Shown here: positions 35,319-46,225 of the stretch, in pieces
Layout of the letters: each line of letters opens with the position of its first letter
How positions within the stretch are numbered: position 1 is the stretch's first letter
From: Phytophthora quininea
Taxonomy: Eukaryota > Oomycota > Peronosporomycetes > Peronosporales > Peronosporaceae
Assembly: GCA_011947345.1 (NCBI GenBank)
Contig: JAAVTG010000531.1
Coordinates: 186,001 to 250,000, forward strand
Reading direction: 5' to 3'
Length of the DNA: 64,000 bases
Notes under the pieces: model-generated
Databases searched by the model: none
What the model saw: only the letters and a program-made list of their open reading frames with translations
Told to the model about the DNA's origin: nothing
Translations under genes and position numbers: made by a program

Positions 35319-36519
35319 TTGAGCAATGAATGTTGCACTCCTTGCTCTTTTGCACTCCTTGCTCTTAGTGGACAGCACAGCAGTTATACGCTGCGCGCGC
35401 TAAGGACCAAGCACTCCATTTCTGGCACAGGGGCCGCTCAGCTTGCAGATCGTCTTGCCAGTCCCCGTCAGGAAATGGGGATGTTTCCTTGTCAAACCAC
35501 CATCGCGTCGGCACTTGAGCGCAGGCATTCACCGCCAGTCCGCCATTCCACGACGCAGCTGACGAACACTTTTTATCCTTTGCTCTGCACTGCAGCGAGC
35601 GCGCCCAGACAGCACAGCAGAGAGCGCTGCCATGCAATGCCCCCTGCCGTTCCAACTTGGAATCCAAGCGGAGAACCACCTTGAAGTTGCCTGCACTCTG
35701 CTGGCAGAGAGCCGCTGCTGTGAGTTCTTTCGCGCTCTCATCTGCTTGCTACTGCTGCTGCTGCTCGGCGTTTACACGCGCTTGCTGGACGCCCTTGCCA
35801 GCGCTTCCTAGCAGTGTTTGCCTCGCCACAGGCTCGACCTCTGCAATCGGCGCGCGGAGCCCGACCCCTGCCGCGTCTCTTTTGGGGGACACAGCCGGGC
35901 CAGATTCCTGGAACTTCAAGCCTCTCGCGATCCGGACTTTTGCCCAATCGTGTTCGCGCACCGAGTTTCGACCAATCGCGACGGGGATCTGGAATCTGCG
36001 CGGATTCGCTCGTCACATGCGCCACCGCGGCGGCTCGTTTGAAAAGGGCCGTCGGAGAAGCGCGCCATGCATGTATGCTGGATCGGTGTTGCCGTGTGGC
36101 CGCATCGCTCGTCGCAAGGACGATCCGGTGGCGGCACCAACCAGAGCGCGCTCGGGCTGCCGTCTGCTGCGCACACCGCCGGTTTCCCAACGACGCAGCA
36201 CTCGCCGCAGCCAACCAGTGCGCGTTCCGGCGCTCGCATCTTTGCTGCTTGGGCCTCGTCGTGATCGGCATCGCGTCTGACTGGCGCGTCTTTTCGGCCA
36301 ATCCGCGGCGATCTCGGCGCTCGCGCAAAATAGCGGGACCGAGCAGCCGTTCTTGTGGCCAAGACGTCGTCTACAGCACGCGACAAGCGCACAGCGCAGC
36401 CTCACTCTGCAATTGCCCGAATCGCGCGCACCCCCACCGCCGACCCGGGAGCGTTAAACCCGCGCCCGACCGATATCCAAGCGCCCACCGCCGCAACCAG
36501 CCACCGCCAGCCACAAAAT
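35319..36519. other. Intergenic, GC-rich, upstream of the small acidic gene A
   Basis: Long open frames are present on both strands, but their translations are Arg/Ala/Pro-rich and lack domains, as expected for GC-rich non-coding DNA. Promoter and 5' UTR of the gene at 36520 should lie in the last few hundred bases. Confidence 0.4.
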
Positions 36520-37058
36520 ATGCAAGACTTTTCCCAGTGGATGACCACGCTCCAGCAACAGCAACAGCAGCAGCAGCGCGGCAGCCCCGCGTCCTCGTAC
36601 GCCGAGACCGACTCGGACAGCGACTCGGACTGCGACGGCCTGTCGCCGCAGCTCCTGGACGCCAAGCGGCGACACGTGGCCAAGGACGCCCAGCGCGCCT
36701 GGAAGCGCACGGCGCCCATCTGCATCCCCTCCAGCGGCGGCCGCGTGCACCCGCACCTGCAGGCCGACAGCCCCGTCGAGAGCCCCGACCTGTCGTTCCA
36801 CGCCGACCGGCGCCTGCTGCGCGCGGGCCGCTACCTGCACGTCGACTCCACCACCGACGCCGCCGCCGACGACGAGCTGGACGAGGACGACCCGGCCTTC
36901 TACGGCAACCTGGCCTTCTTCCGCTCGCAGTACGGCGACAGCCAGGCACACCTGCGCAAGCGCAGTGTGGACGCGTTCAAGGCCGCCCCGGTCTCCCCAC
37001 GGCCGTGGACGCCCGCAGCGACGACGACGACGATGACATCTTTGCCATGGAGCTCTGA
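36520..37058 (+). CDS. Small acidic protein A with C-terminal IFxMEL motif
   Basis: About 180 residues from the ATG at 36520. The order is a Gln run (residues 11-18), a Ser/Asp-rich acidic patch (ETDSDSDSDCDGLS), a basic helix (LLDAKRRHVAKDAQRAWKR), a TAPICIPS motif, a second acidic patch (DELDEDDPAFYGNLAFF) and a C-terminal run of Asp ending DDDIFAMEL. One C is probably lost near 36999 (TCTCCCCACGG); only after restoring it does the frame reach the acidic tail. The same order and the same ending occur in the next gene (37941-38390). No known domain. The composition suggests a nuclear or chromatin-associated protein; that is inference. Confidence 0.6.
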
Positions 37059-37940
37059 GGACCTCCAGGCGAGAGAGCCGTGCATCAACGCAGGAAGTGC
37101 ACGCCCAAAGATAGTGACGCACAGGATATTTATTGACAGGCATAAGTTATACAGTTTTGTTGTTGCCCTCATTTCTCTCCAGCAAGCGTTGAACTTGGAT
37201 CCCTCTTATCTTTGTGGTGACAGCCCGCCGAGCAGATGCCGCCCGTCATCGCACTTCCAGAGATGACAACGACCGCGCGTCGAGGCGTCGCGTTGCCGCG
37301 TTCGTTCGCCGTCGGCACAGGGGGATTCGTGTAGCCGATTGTAGCCGGCCAGCACCAAACATGTATCTCCGGCTGAATCCTCGCTCGCCGTCGCACGGTT
37401 GCGCCAGACTCGCTCACTCCGCTCGGCGCTCCGTGTGTCCTTTGTCCGAGGCGATCGAGATCATCCGGCGGCGATTGCGATCATGCCGCGCCCCAACTGC
37501 AAGTTTCCAGGCGAGTTGCAGTTGGCTCGGTCCCATGCCGGGGTACACTGTACCGGCGCGGGCGTGGCAGGGGAATCTCGAACGATTCGAGCCGATGGCG
37601 GCGACCATAAACTCGCCGTCACTAAACCCTGGCCTGCTGGAGCCGCCGCTGGGCACGCGCTGGGGTTCTTTGGCCAGGCCTGCGCGCGCCGTCACCACCC
37701 GCGGCGCTCTCGTCCGTGCGATGCACGCGTGCACTCCGGTTTTGCTCCCCACGTCACAATCAAGGCGCGGCCCGCTTTCGGCCAATGAGCGGGCGCTGCC
37801 ACTCGACGCCACACGCAGCCCGGCCGTTGCAGCAACCGCTGCTGGAAGCTCAGTCTGCCATTGGCACAGCACCGCGCAGATCCAAGCACCACCGCCGCCA
37901 CGGCAAACAGTATAGCACCCACGCCAAGCCACCAACAACC
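37059..37940. other. Intergenic between the two small acidic genes
   Basis: About 880 bp, GC-rich, with no supported gene. It separates two paralogous genes of the same orientation and should contain the promoter of the second. Confidence 0.4.
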
Positions 37941-38390
37941 ATGTACTCGAGCCCGGCACAGACACAGAGCCTGCCCGCGTGGGGCGCCATCGACTGCAAG
38001 CTCGACAAGCTGCAGCTGCAAGAAGACCCGGCCTACCTCTCGGGCGACGACACGGACTGCGACTCGGAGCGCGACAGCGACGTGCTGAGCCGCGAGGACC
38101 AGCAGCTGCTGGCCAGCTTCGTCAAGCTGCAGCGAGAGCGCCACAGCAAGCAAGCGTGCCAAGCGCCGCGGTCGCGCACCACGCCCGTGCTCATCCCCAC
38201 GCAGTCCACCAAGTACGTCGAGGCGTCCAGCAAGAACTGGTCGTGGGACCAGGACGACGACGACGACGACTGCGACCAGTGCCCGTGCTGCCAGGACCGC
38301 CGCCAGAACGTCGCGACGCGGCCAGCAGGAAAGGTCGAGCCCGCTCCGTCCGCAGAAGCCAGCGACCTCATTTTTGACATGGAGCTGTGA
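37941..38390 (+). CDS. Small acidic protein B with C-terminal IFxMEL motif
   Basis: 149 residues, intact frame, ATG at 37941 (context ACAACCATG). It shares a layout with the preceding gene: acidic DTDCDSERDSDVLSRED, a helical segment (QQLLASFVKLQRERHSKQ), the motif TTPVLIPTQ (compare TAPICIPS in A), a DDDDDDCDQCPCCQD acidic stretch with a Cys cluster, and the ending SDLIFDMEL. Overall identity to A is low, but the order of elements and the identical last residues make them paralogues. The Cys cluster CDQCPCC is absent from A and could bind metal. Function unknown. Confidence 0.7.
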   Translation: MYSSPAQTQSLPAWGAIDCKLDKLQLQEDPAYLSGDDTDCDSERDSDVLSREDQQLLASFVKLQRERHSKQACQAPRSRTTPVLIPTQSTKYVEASSKNWSWDQDDDDDDCDQCPCCQDRRQNVATRPAGKVEPAPSAEASDLIFDMEL

Positions 38391-39610
38391 GAAGCAGTCT
38401 CCTCCGTCGTTCTAGTCTAGTTTATTATGTAGCGCTCCACTACTATAAAAAGAGATGTCAAAGGAAACATGTACAGCCAAAAATATAAGTAAAATGGACA
38501 AGTATCAAGCATGCCTGATGAATGTTTGCAGATGCATTTCATCGGGTGACGGTCGGTTGTGCAGCAGGAGATTCGTCTCATGCAGATGCTGCGCGTGAAT
38601 CTCTATCAGCACCACACACGTACTCTACGGCAGCAGTAAACTTGTTGCCGGCGTCGGACGTGTTCTTCCTGGACAGCCTAAAACCGTAAAAAATCGTCGG
38701 ATTTTTTTGCTAGCAGTCTCCATCGCCGCCGATGTCCTTCCGTCGTTGTCGGCGAGCGACATGAGGGATCTGCGTCGGCGACACTCGCGGCTCTAGCGTC
38801 CAGCAGGACAAGTGCGCCATAATAGGATAATCCCCAGATCCACGATTGCCATCGAGTCGATGATCGACGATTGTCTCGCGGCCGAGCCACCGCACCGACC
38901 GCAATCACGGGCAGCAGCAGCACCGGCTAAAGCACCAGACACATAGATCGCGCCCGGTGGGTGATTTGCACACGGCAAGAGCTTTGCCTGGCCGGCCAGC
39001 ACTTTGCGCAAACGCCCTGGCGTGCGTCAGCAACAAGGCAACTTCAAGGCAACAACCTGGCGGTACCGGTAAACTGCAGTCGATTTCATCGCGGCGGATC
39101 GGGACTTGACAAGCGCGAGTGAACTGCGCCGTCAACACGAACTCTTGGGCTTTGCCGCGCTGTCCGCCGTCCACAGAGACCAGCGCGGCAATCCAGCGCA
39201 GCACGCCCGCCCGGGGAGCAATCCCCGAGCTGTTTGCTCGCTCGTGCAGCTTGCCGCAGTCAGTGACTGGAGTGGTTGTCAACGGTGACTGGCCTGACTG
39301 ACTACCAGCCAGCCAACTGTTCTCGTAGCTGCTGCACTGCCACGCTTTAGTCGCTCCGCACCGAGAAACAGTAGCCCACAAGCACGTGCCGATGCCGACT
39401 TGGCGTGTGCCCCGAGCGAGCATTGGGGCGTGCGGCCTGCGCGTGTCGGCCACAGTGGCTGGTGGCGTTTCCGCTGGAAGTGTGGCAGTCTATTCAACAG
39501 GATGCTACAGCCACACAAATATCCACTAATCACACCAATCGAGCCACCGTCTGCACCAGGTCCCACATGGCACAGCCGCTTGCTGTCCGTACGTCGCCAG
39601 TCTGGCCGCC
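38391..39610. other. Intergenic region, no gene recognised
   Basis: About 1.2 kb. AT-richer just after the acidic gene B (likely its 3' UTR), then GC-rich. Open frames up to 182 codons on the minus strand show no domain or splice structure. Confidence 0.4.
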
Positions 39611-40160
39611 ATGGTCTCCCCTACCTACGCTGCGGCGGTCGTCGCCGTGCTCTGCGTGATCGTCCTCATCACACGCGCCCGGCGGAGAGCAGCCACAAGC
39701 GCAGCGCAGAGTGACAGCAGCGACGACGAGACGCTGAGCGTCAACGTCACAGAGCAGAGTGAGCAGGACTCGCTGCTGCCGTCGCTGGCGACGCTGCTGC
39801 GTTCCCGTGGCACGGCGAAGTGACGCAGCAGAAGAAAATGCGGCCGGTGCGCAGCAGCTCGCGCTCGCTGTCGCTAACGATGCCGCTGCCATTGCGCAAG
39901 AAGCGGCGGCAGGAGGAACCCCCACCAAGAAGCTGCACACGCCCTACTTCTTCCCACTGCTGGACGAGACGGCGCAGTGGTGGCAGAACCACCAGGAGAC
40001 GGCCGAAAATCAATCGCAGACCGAACTGGGAGCAGACGGTGATGACAACAGAGCGGAGACTGACAAGGCATTCAGATTGAGCAATGCACCGACTGAACAG
40101 ATGCAGGTTGAGCCGCAGCGCTTTGAGGTGTCTGTGTCGACTGTGATTCAAGTCGGATGA
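39611..40160 (+). CDS. Small single-pass membrane protein
   Basis: About 182 residues. The N-terminus is a membrane span directly after the start (YAAAVVAVLCVIVLITRARR) with a positive stop, so the rest probably faces the cytosol (signal-anchor, N-out). An acidic Ser-rich stretch, an Ala-rich helix (QQLALAVANDAAAIAQEAAA) and the aromatic motif TPYFFPLLDETAQWWQNHQE follow, then a polar tail. One A is probably lost near 39820 (GCGAAGTGACG): without it the frame stops at RGTAK, with it the reading continues through the Ala-rich helix. No family recognised. Confidence 0.55.
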
Positions 40161-40482
40161 CGATGAGTAGCTCGCGACCACTCGCTTCCACCTGCGAACC
40201 GATAGCGAAACGACGGAGATCATTGCAGAGCACTGTAAACGTACCATTGCACGCCGAGTGTACACGCCTGTACGGTAGACGATATATACCCTAGACGACG
40301 CATTGCTAGACGAACAATGCAGCAAATGCAAGCGATCGCGGCTCGCTTCGGCGTTTCGGTGGTGATTAATTTTTGCTTGACCAGCTTGAAGTATCCTCGT
40401 TAAGTTCGCCATCACTTAAGTTCGCATTCAAAACTGGGCGGGAAAAGCGAAGGGGAAAAGCAGACCGAAGAGATCAGCAGCC
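40161..40482. promoter_or_regulatory. Upstream region of the first PWWP-cluster gene
   Basis: About 320 bp without an open frame of note. It holds the promoter of the plus-strand PWWP gene; no clear Inr was identified. Confidence 0.35.
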
Positions 40483-42356
40483 ATGGTCAAGACGATGCCG
40501 CTCGACATCGGGCTGCGCGTGGGTACGTCGACTGTGTTTGTGTGCTTCTTCGTCTCTCTGTGTCGTACCTTACCTTCTCTGCTCGCTTCTCAGACGTCCT
40601 GGACGACGAGGGCATCTGGAACACTGGAGTGATTGTCGATGTGGGCCACGAAGAGGGTGAAGACAAGGTGGAGATCAAGTACGACGGCTGGGGGAGGAGT
40701 ACAACCAGTGGGTGGGCGTGGAGGCGCAGCGACTGGCCCCACTGCACACGTACACGATCGTCAAGAAGTGCTGGGCCAAGCTCACCAAGTGGCCCTGGTG
40801 GCCAGCTTTCGTACGCAACAAAAACTATTTTATATTGTAGTCTGATAGTTTTTATATTAATGTGATCATATTTTGTTATGTATTAGGTGGTGCTGCGTGC
40901 ACCGACGTCAGCTATGGCCCAACAAGGACTGGAACAAGAAACCAAACTCTACGTGGAGTTCTACGACTCGTTCAACGAGGACAAACGCTCTCGCTGCTGG
41001 ATGCAGAAGAAGAACGTGGCTTCGTTCCGAGACAGCTTCGAGGAGAGAGCGTCCAAGAACATTGGCAAGAACTTCCCGCAGTATGTGGAAGGCACCCAAC
41101 GAGCCAAAGCTGGCACGTCTCCGTTGCTGTTTTCCGGCCCAGGAACGCTCCCCATTGAGTACTCGAGCAAAATGGCGGACTCTCTCGAGGAGAAGAGGAA
41201 GGAATGCACGCCCGAGCAATGGTTCCATCTCTATAGAGACTTCAGCAAGCGCTACCAGGACCTCTATGGCTACTCGACGGCCCCCACCACGCAGACGGAA
41301 AAGCCCAAGGCGAACAAACGTCCTGGCCGCCCTAAAAGTCGAACGGAGCCGCTAAGGGCCGTGTCATCATGAAGGAGGACCCTTCAGAAGGTGCGTGGCG
41401 ACTGCTGTGCATTCCGATGGCACAGGGCAGAGGAGTGATCCTGTTTTTACGCTTGCATTTGCTCTGTTGTTACGTTTTTAGGTGAAGACGAGAGCGAAGA
41501 AAAGAAGAAGAACCGGAGGCTGATGAGGCTGAACACGAAGCCGAGGAGGAAGAGGAGGAGTATTCAGCCTCTGGGAGACGGGGCGCTCGTCGCCAGACCA
41601 AGAAGCGCGCTGCAACTGCAGCCCCGGCTCGCCGCAGCACTCGGGCACGACGCGTGAAAGGTTAATTGACGTTTCTTCCTTCCGTCTGCACCTCGATCCC
41701 GAGGGTGCGGTGCGTGCGTTCATTCGTGCGTGTGCGTAGCTTCCATACGTGCATAGTGTTGATTCTTTTTCTACTGTGTATGTGTGGCATGGTTCGTTTT
41801 CTAATCAGTAATTGAGGAATTGATGCATACGCGCACCTCCATGCTTGCATCTTCCGTTTCCCCACCTGCCTCCGTACGCGACCCAAGCTCCCGATCGTCC
41901 AGTATTGCCTGGGACAGTGAGCCAAGTACCATGGCCACACAAGAAGGCTTTGCGGCTTCTCCTCCAGCCCGTGTGGACGCGAAGTTTCAAGGCACCGACG
42001 AGAAGGCCGAGCCTGCGGAATCTGCATCGACGGACAGTTTTGAAAAAATCCGCGCCACCGCCAGCGACGAACAAGGACATCGTTGATGAGGAAGATGTCC
42101 AAGCGATCGCACCCAACCCAGCCAACACAAGCTCCATTGGTAGAAAGAGTCGAATCACCACTCCTACCAAGTTATCGAACCGAGTTGAAGCCTCGAAGTT
42201 GTCGAAGAAAAGAAGAACACAACCGGAGACCAGGCTAACCGCGACCCCAGCTTTCTGGAGAGCTGGTTTGGTGGGTCCCGCACTGAGGTGGATGGCAAGC
42301 CGTGGAACATCCTAGGGTGGTTTATGGGTGGGGTCGAGAGCAAGCTCGAGGAATAA
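40483..42356 (+). CDS. Tudor/MBT-like plus PWWP protein, paralogue 1
   Basis: Exons 40483-40522, 40594-40810, 40887-41390, 41482-41660 and 41809-42356. Exon 1 is a short leader (MVKTMPLDIGLRV). Exon 2 gives a Tudor-knot/MBT-like fold (DVLDDEGIWNTGVIVDVGHE, KVEIKYDGW, EEYNQWVGVEAQRLAP) running into the PWWP core (KKCWAKLTKWPWWPAFV), finished in exon 3 (VEFYDSFNEDKRSRCWMQ). PWWP aromatic cages read methylated histone lysines, so a chromatin role is likely. The tail has acidic and basic stretches and ends with SFLESWFGGSRTEVDGK and a second Trp-rich motif, WNILGWFMGG. One-base losses occur near 40690 (GGGGG after YDGW), 41332 (AAAA), 41507 and 42048, plus one near 42210. It keeps the shortest Tudor linker of the five copies and lacks their second intron. 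Confidence 0.8.
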
Positions 42357-42764
42357 GGAATAAGCAGAGGTTATAGCGTTGTTGATAATGTATATTTTAT
42401 TTTGCTGGGCATACTAGTCACTCTTTTCTGATGAGTGTGACGCTGGTTCCACTGAGAACTATCCATGCCTGCTCGTTGTCGACAACTCAGGGCGACGGAG
42501 ATACGATGTGTATTGTGTTCTTCTCGAGATATGTTGGATAAGGGCTGAATATTAGCGGGATATGTCACCTCTTCTAGTAGTTTTTGCCACCTCAACCACG
42601 TCGTGAGCAAGTTTGGTCAGAATTGAAATCAGCAAATTACATGTACTCACATGTCAGGCGCGAAAACATTCTTGGCAGCAGAAACACTATTGGAATTAAA
42701 ATTCGTACTGCTTGTATCCGCCAGCCTATAAGAAGCAAAGCAAAGCAAAAAAATATCGTTACCA
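42357..42764. other. Convergent intergenic region of the PWWP cluster
   Basis: About 400 bp between two convergent PWWP genes, AT-richer than its surroundings. Only 3' UTR and terminator sequence is expected; nothing else seen. Confidence 0.4.
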
Positions 42765-45700
42765 TCACATCTCGTGACCTGCGTTCAGCCCTCCCTTGAA
42801 CCACGATTCCATAGTAAAACCCTTACTGGAGCTGAAAACTGATAGCGCGGGATCATCCTCATTGCAAATATTTGTACCAGCCAAGTCTCGAGACCTTGGT
42901 TTGTTGGTCGTGACAAATTTTTGCGAAGCACTCCAAGTCGTTCTCTTTCGGCACTTGACGCGATCATGGATATTTGCCATCTCCACTTCTCCATCTGAAT
43001 ACATTTCACCAAACTGAGCATAAGTCAAAAACATGTATCATAATATATTCCATCGGTCTGAAAGCAACAAAGCATACCTTCTTTGCCGGCTCGCATCATA
43101 CAATAACGTTGACGTGGCTCCTGCGACTTTTCTTCGCTCTCGTCATCTTCACTCTCTTCAGGAAATTCAGAACGCTTGGGTTCGCTGGGGCTAGATAGCT
43201 TACGAGAGATAACAGGGCTCCTAGAAACACTTTTGTTTCAGCTTTCTCGTAGCTCTTGGTCTCCTCCTCTTCGCTTAAAAATCTAGCGTTCTGGCAATCT
43301 TTGGATCAGCCGATTCCATATCATCGTCATCGCTCAGAATGCCGAAGCTTTGGCTTTCTTTAGGTGACAGTAGAACACTTTTTGATTCGTCGCTATCGGA
43401 GCTGCACGGCGCGTTTACTGAGATAAACGAGTGATTTTGTCGCCGGGACCCCACGCTAGGAGTTTCCTTAACTTTCCCTGTATCAGGCATACGTTATTTC
43501 CTGCTTTAATGGCTTAGTGACACACCTGAAGTCCTTACCGGCCATTCTTTTCAGAAACTCTCGCTCAGTGCTGGTTTTGTGACCAGGGAGTCTGAGTACG
43601 CTACAACAACACGTCAGACAAACATTTGCAAGCACACGACAGTTAAAGCAACCTTACTTGATGAAATACGGTGGTTTCTCAGGCGCATCCTCACTTCCGT
43701 TGCCTTGGCCTCGGACTCCTTCTCTTTGCCTCACTCAGTTCGCGCATGGCATCTTGAGCTGCTGCAACTTTCTGATCAACCAGTGCTTTCGGCGTTGTCT
43801 TCATCGGTTTACTTCGCGAATTGCCTCGCGGTGGTTCTTCACGCGATCTTTTCCTCGTTTGGGGAAGGTGAAGATTATTTTCCTGTCTACAGGATGCATT
43901 GCATCATCGACTGAGTCCTCCTCCTCATTATTTGAAACGGGGTCCAGAGCTTGAATGTCACTAATAATGCTTGCGCGAACATATTCTTGCATATCTGGAT
44001 TACTTCGCCTAGCCGCCATCTTGTTCGTAGCTAGCCCATAAGAAATAATCGGATTAATCGACTGCCCGTACTTTCGCTTTTTGCTCATGTCAGTACCTTT
44101 GGTCTTCTTGGGTTTGGTCGATTTTACCTTTCTCAATGTCGCTTTGTGTTTTGTTTCAGAACGAGCGGTAGACCCAGGTCTGGCCTGTAGGTTATCCATC
44201 CACGAATCCAAAGAGCTTGCAGTTTTGTCTTCTGATGTGGTTTCTGGATCGAAACTATCGGACAAGACATTATCATTGTCATTTTCATGACCTTGCTGGG
44301 GTCGGACAAAGCTCCATCTTTCATAAAAAACACAAAAGTTATTACAACAAGGAACAATCATCTGCAGCACACACGAGATACCTGATTTTTCAGTGTTGTA
44401 GTCATTTCGCTCGTTCTCCTTGAACAGACTCGTCCACGCCTGGCTGTGCAAAACCCCTGCCCCCTTTGCTTTGGTACGACGCACTCGCTTTGAACTCGAA
44501 CTTCTGTCAGCTTTAGGCGTCAGCTGTGGGGAACAAGACGTAGATCTTGAACCAGACGATTCTGAAACGCTTTCAACACGTTCCTCACTCCATTCTTCAT
44601 TGTTCTCCGATTCGTCAGCTCCAACGCGCTTTTTAGTGGAGGGCCTAGGCTTCTTTTTCGAGTTTTTCGCCGTGAGCCTCTGCTACTTTCACTATCACCG
44701 TCGTCTTCGTCGTCATCCACAATAATCTGGTCCATGATGACAGTGACATGTCTTGCTAAGGTCCCTGCAATGTTTGCTGTCGTTGCTATATCTTGTTTCT
44801 TTTGCGTGACACTGGCGATCTAGCGTTCGTGTCTAAACGTCTTCGCTTGAAGCGAGCCGCTTGGTCGGATTCGCTGCAACTATCGTCACTGCTACTGATC
44901 TCAAGCACATACGGTTCCTCCGCCTTCAACGGTGAATCATCATCGACTTTCATCGAGCGGTGTGTTCGCTTAGGATGCTTTTTCTTTTGCGTGAATTGCG
45001 CAAATCCATTTTTGCCACGGAATGCGCCACGTCGTCTGTTGTGTCCACCACATTCATCTTGATATTCCCGATGGTCTCGTACTTGTGTGTTTTATAGTGA
45101 CGATCTTTGTTATCCGCGAAACTCCTGAACCAGAGGCCATTTCCCATGGATCGCCGCGTTTCGTGAACCGATTCTGTAGTGGAGTTTTTGTACTGGTCAG
45201 GAAGCGTTCCTCGAGTGAACGTCGGCAGGATGGTCGTCGCATCGGACTGCATAGCGTACAGCAACGCTCGCTCAAATTGCCCTCCACAAGTCCGCATCCG
45301 TTTGTTCTCATAATTGTCACCCCATTCCCGAATTTGACGCTTGGGCTGCCAGCACCTACGAGGAAACAGTTCTTAATCTCTTCACTAGCACCAGCAATGT
45401 ACCAGCACACACCTATCTCGTCTGCCGAAGTTTGAATCGTCTAAAAGTCCACAAAGAGTTGGTTTTCCAGAGCCAAATTGGTAATACCCTCTCGTGTCCC
45501 TGGTGTCCGAATGGTAATCTACCAGTCATGAAAAATGTCAAATGATAACACAACTACAACAGAATCTTCCTCTACGACTCACCACAGACGGCCACATGGG
45601 CCAGTTCAGGTACTTGACCCAGCACCGCACCGCCCATGTGAACGTGTGGTACGGAGCCACTCGCTCCGAGTCCACGCGCACCACTTCATTGTACTCGGCG

Positions 45701-46009
45701 GGCCAGCCGTCGTATGTGACCTCCACCTGCAGTAACCGAGACGTTAGCTGCAGTTCTTTGTGGTAAATTATGGTAAGAGATTTGACCTCTTCTGCTGACG
45801 GCACGCTGAGCACTCTGGCGACGGTCCAAATGCCGTCGCAGTCCATAACGTCTGCACACAAAACCCAGGACAGCAAAATGAGTGGACAGGGACGCGGCTG
45901 TGGCTCAGATAACCCACGCACCCAGCCAGTCGCCCTTGGTGAGCGTGATGGAGTGGTGAGGGGACTTGCCGGAGCCCTTGGGCTTGTGCTTGGAACGCTT
46001 GGAGCTCAT
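42765..46009 (-). CDS. Tudor/MBT-like plus PWWP protein, paralogue 2
   Basis: Exons 46009-45922, 45851-45787, 45726-45583, 45518-45413, 45355-44382, 44317-43658, about 43600-43540, about 43490-43060 and 43013-42765. Exon 1 encodes a basic leader ending LTKGDWL. Tudor-like part: DVMDCDGIWTVARVL, VEVTYDGWPAEYNEVVRVDS. PWWP: WVKYLNWPMWPSV, ITIRTPGTREGI, FVDFLDDSNFGRRDRCWQ. The central block (QFERALLYAMQSDATTILPT, NKDRHYKTHKYETIG) is shared with paralogues 3-5. Long Ser/acidic and basic regions follow, with NKMAARRSNPDMQ (as in paralogue 4), the motif QRYCMMRAGK and the terminal VFSSSKGFTMESWFKGG. Several single-base losses (near 45008, 44775, 44640, 44300, 43845, 43715 and 43275) interrupt the tail. 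It is the longest copy; exon borders in the low-complexity tail are approximate. Confidence 0.75.
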
Positions 46010-46225
46010 GGGAACAGCTAAGAAAGGTCGAATCTTGAAGTTTGGAACGAGTCTCGTGTAATGTAAAATGTAGCCATAAGAAAATGTCCTTTTGATGGTC
46101 GAAATTATGATATTTTGTTTTCGTGACTTGCACCGCTACCTGTGCCTAGGACGAGATGTGTCTGCGATGGTAACCCTCTCGTCTCCATACTGTACATGTA
46201 TCCCGTAAAAACACTAGAGCGTTCT

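Noticed and set aside
35814..37058. 414-codon frame with long Arg/Pro/Ala-rich N-terminus ending in DDDIFAMEL
   Set aside because: Only its last 20 or so codons are real (tail of acidic protein A after a one-base loss); the rest is an out-of-frame reading of GC-rich upstream DNA.
40161..40482. Possible tRNA or small RNA gene upstream of the PWWP cluster
   Set aside because: No cloverleaf or pol III A/B box could be found by eye.
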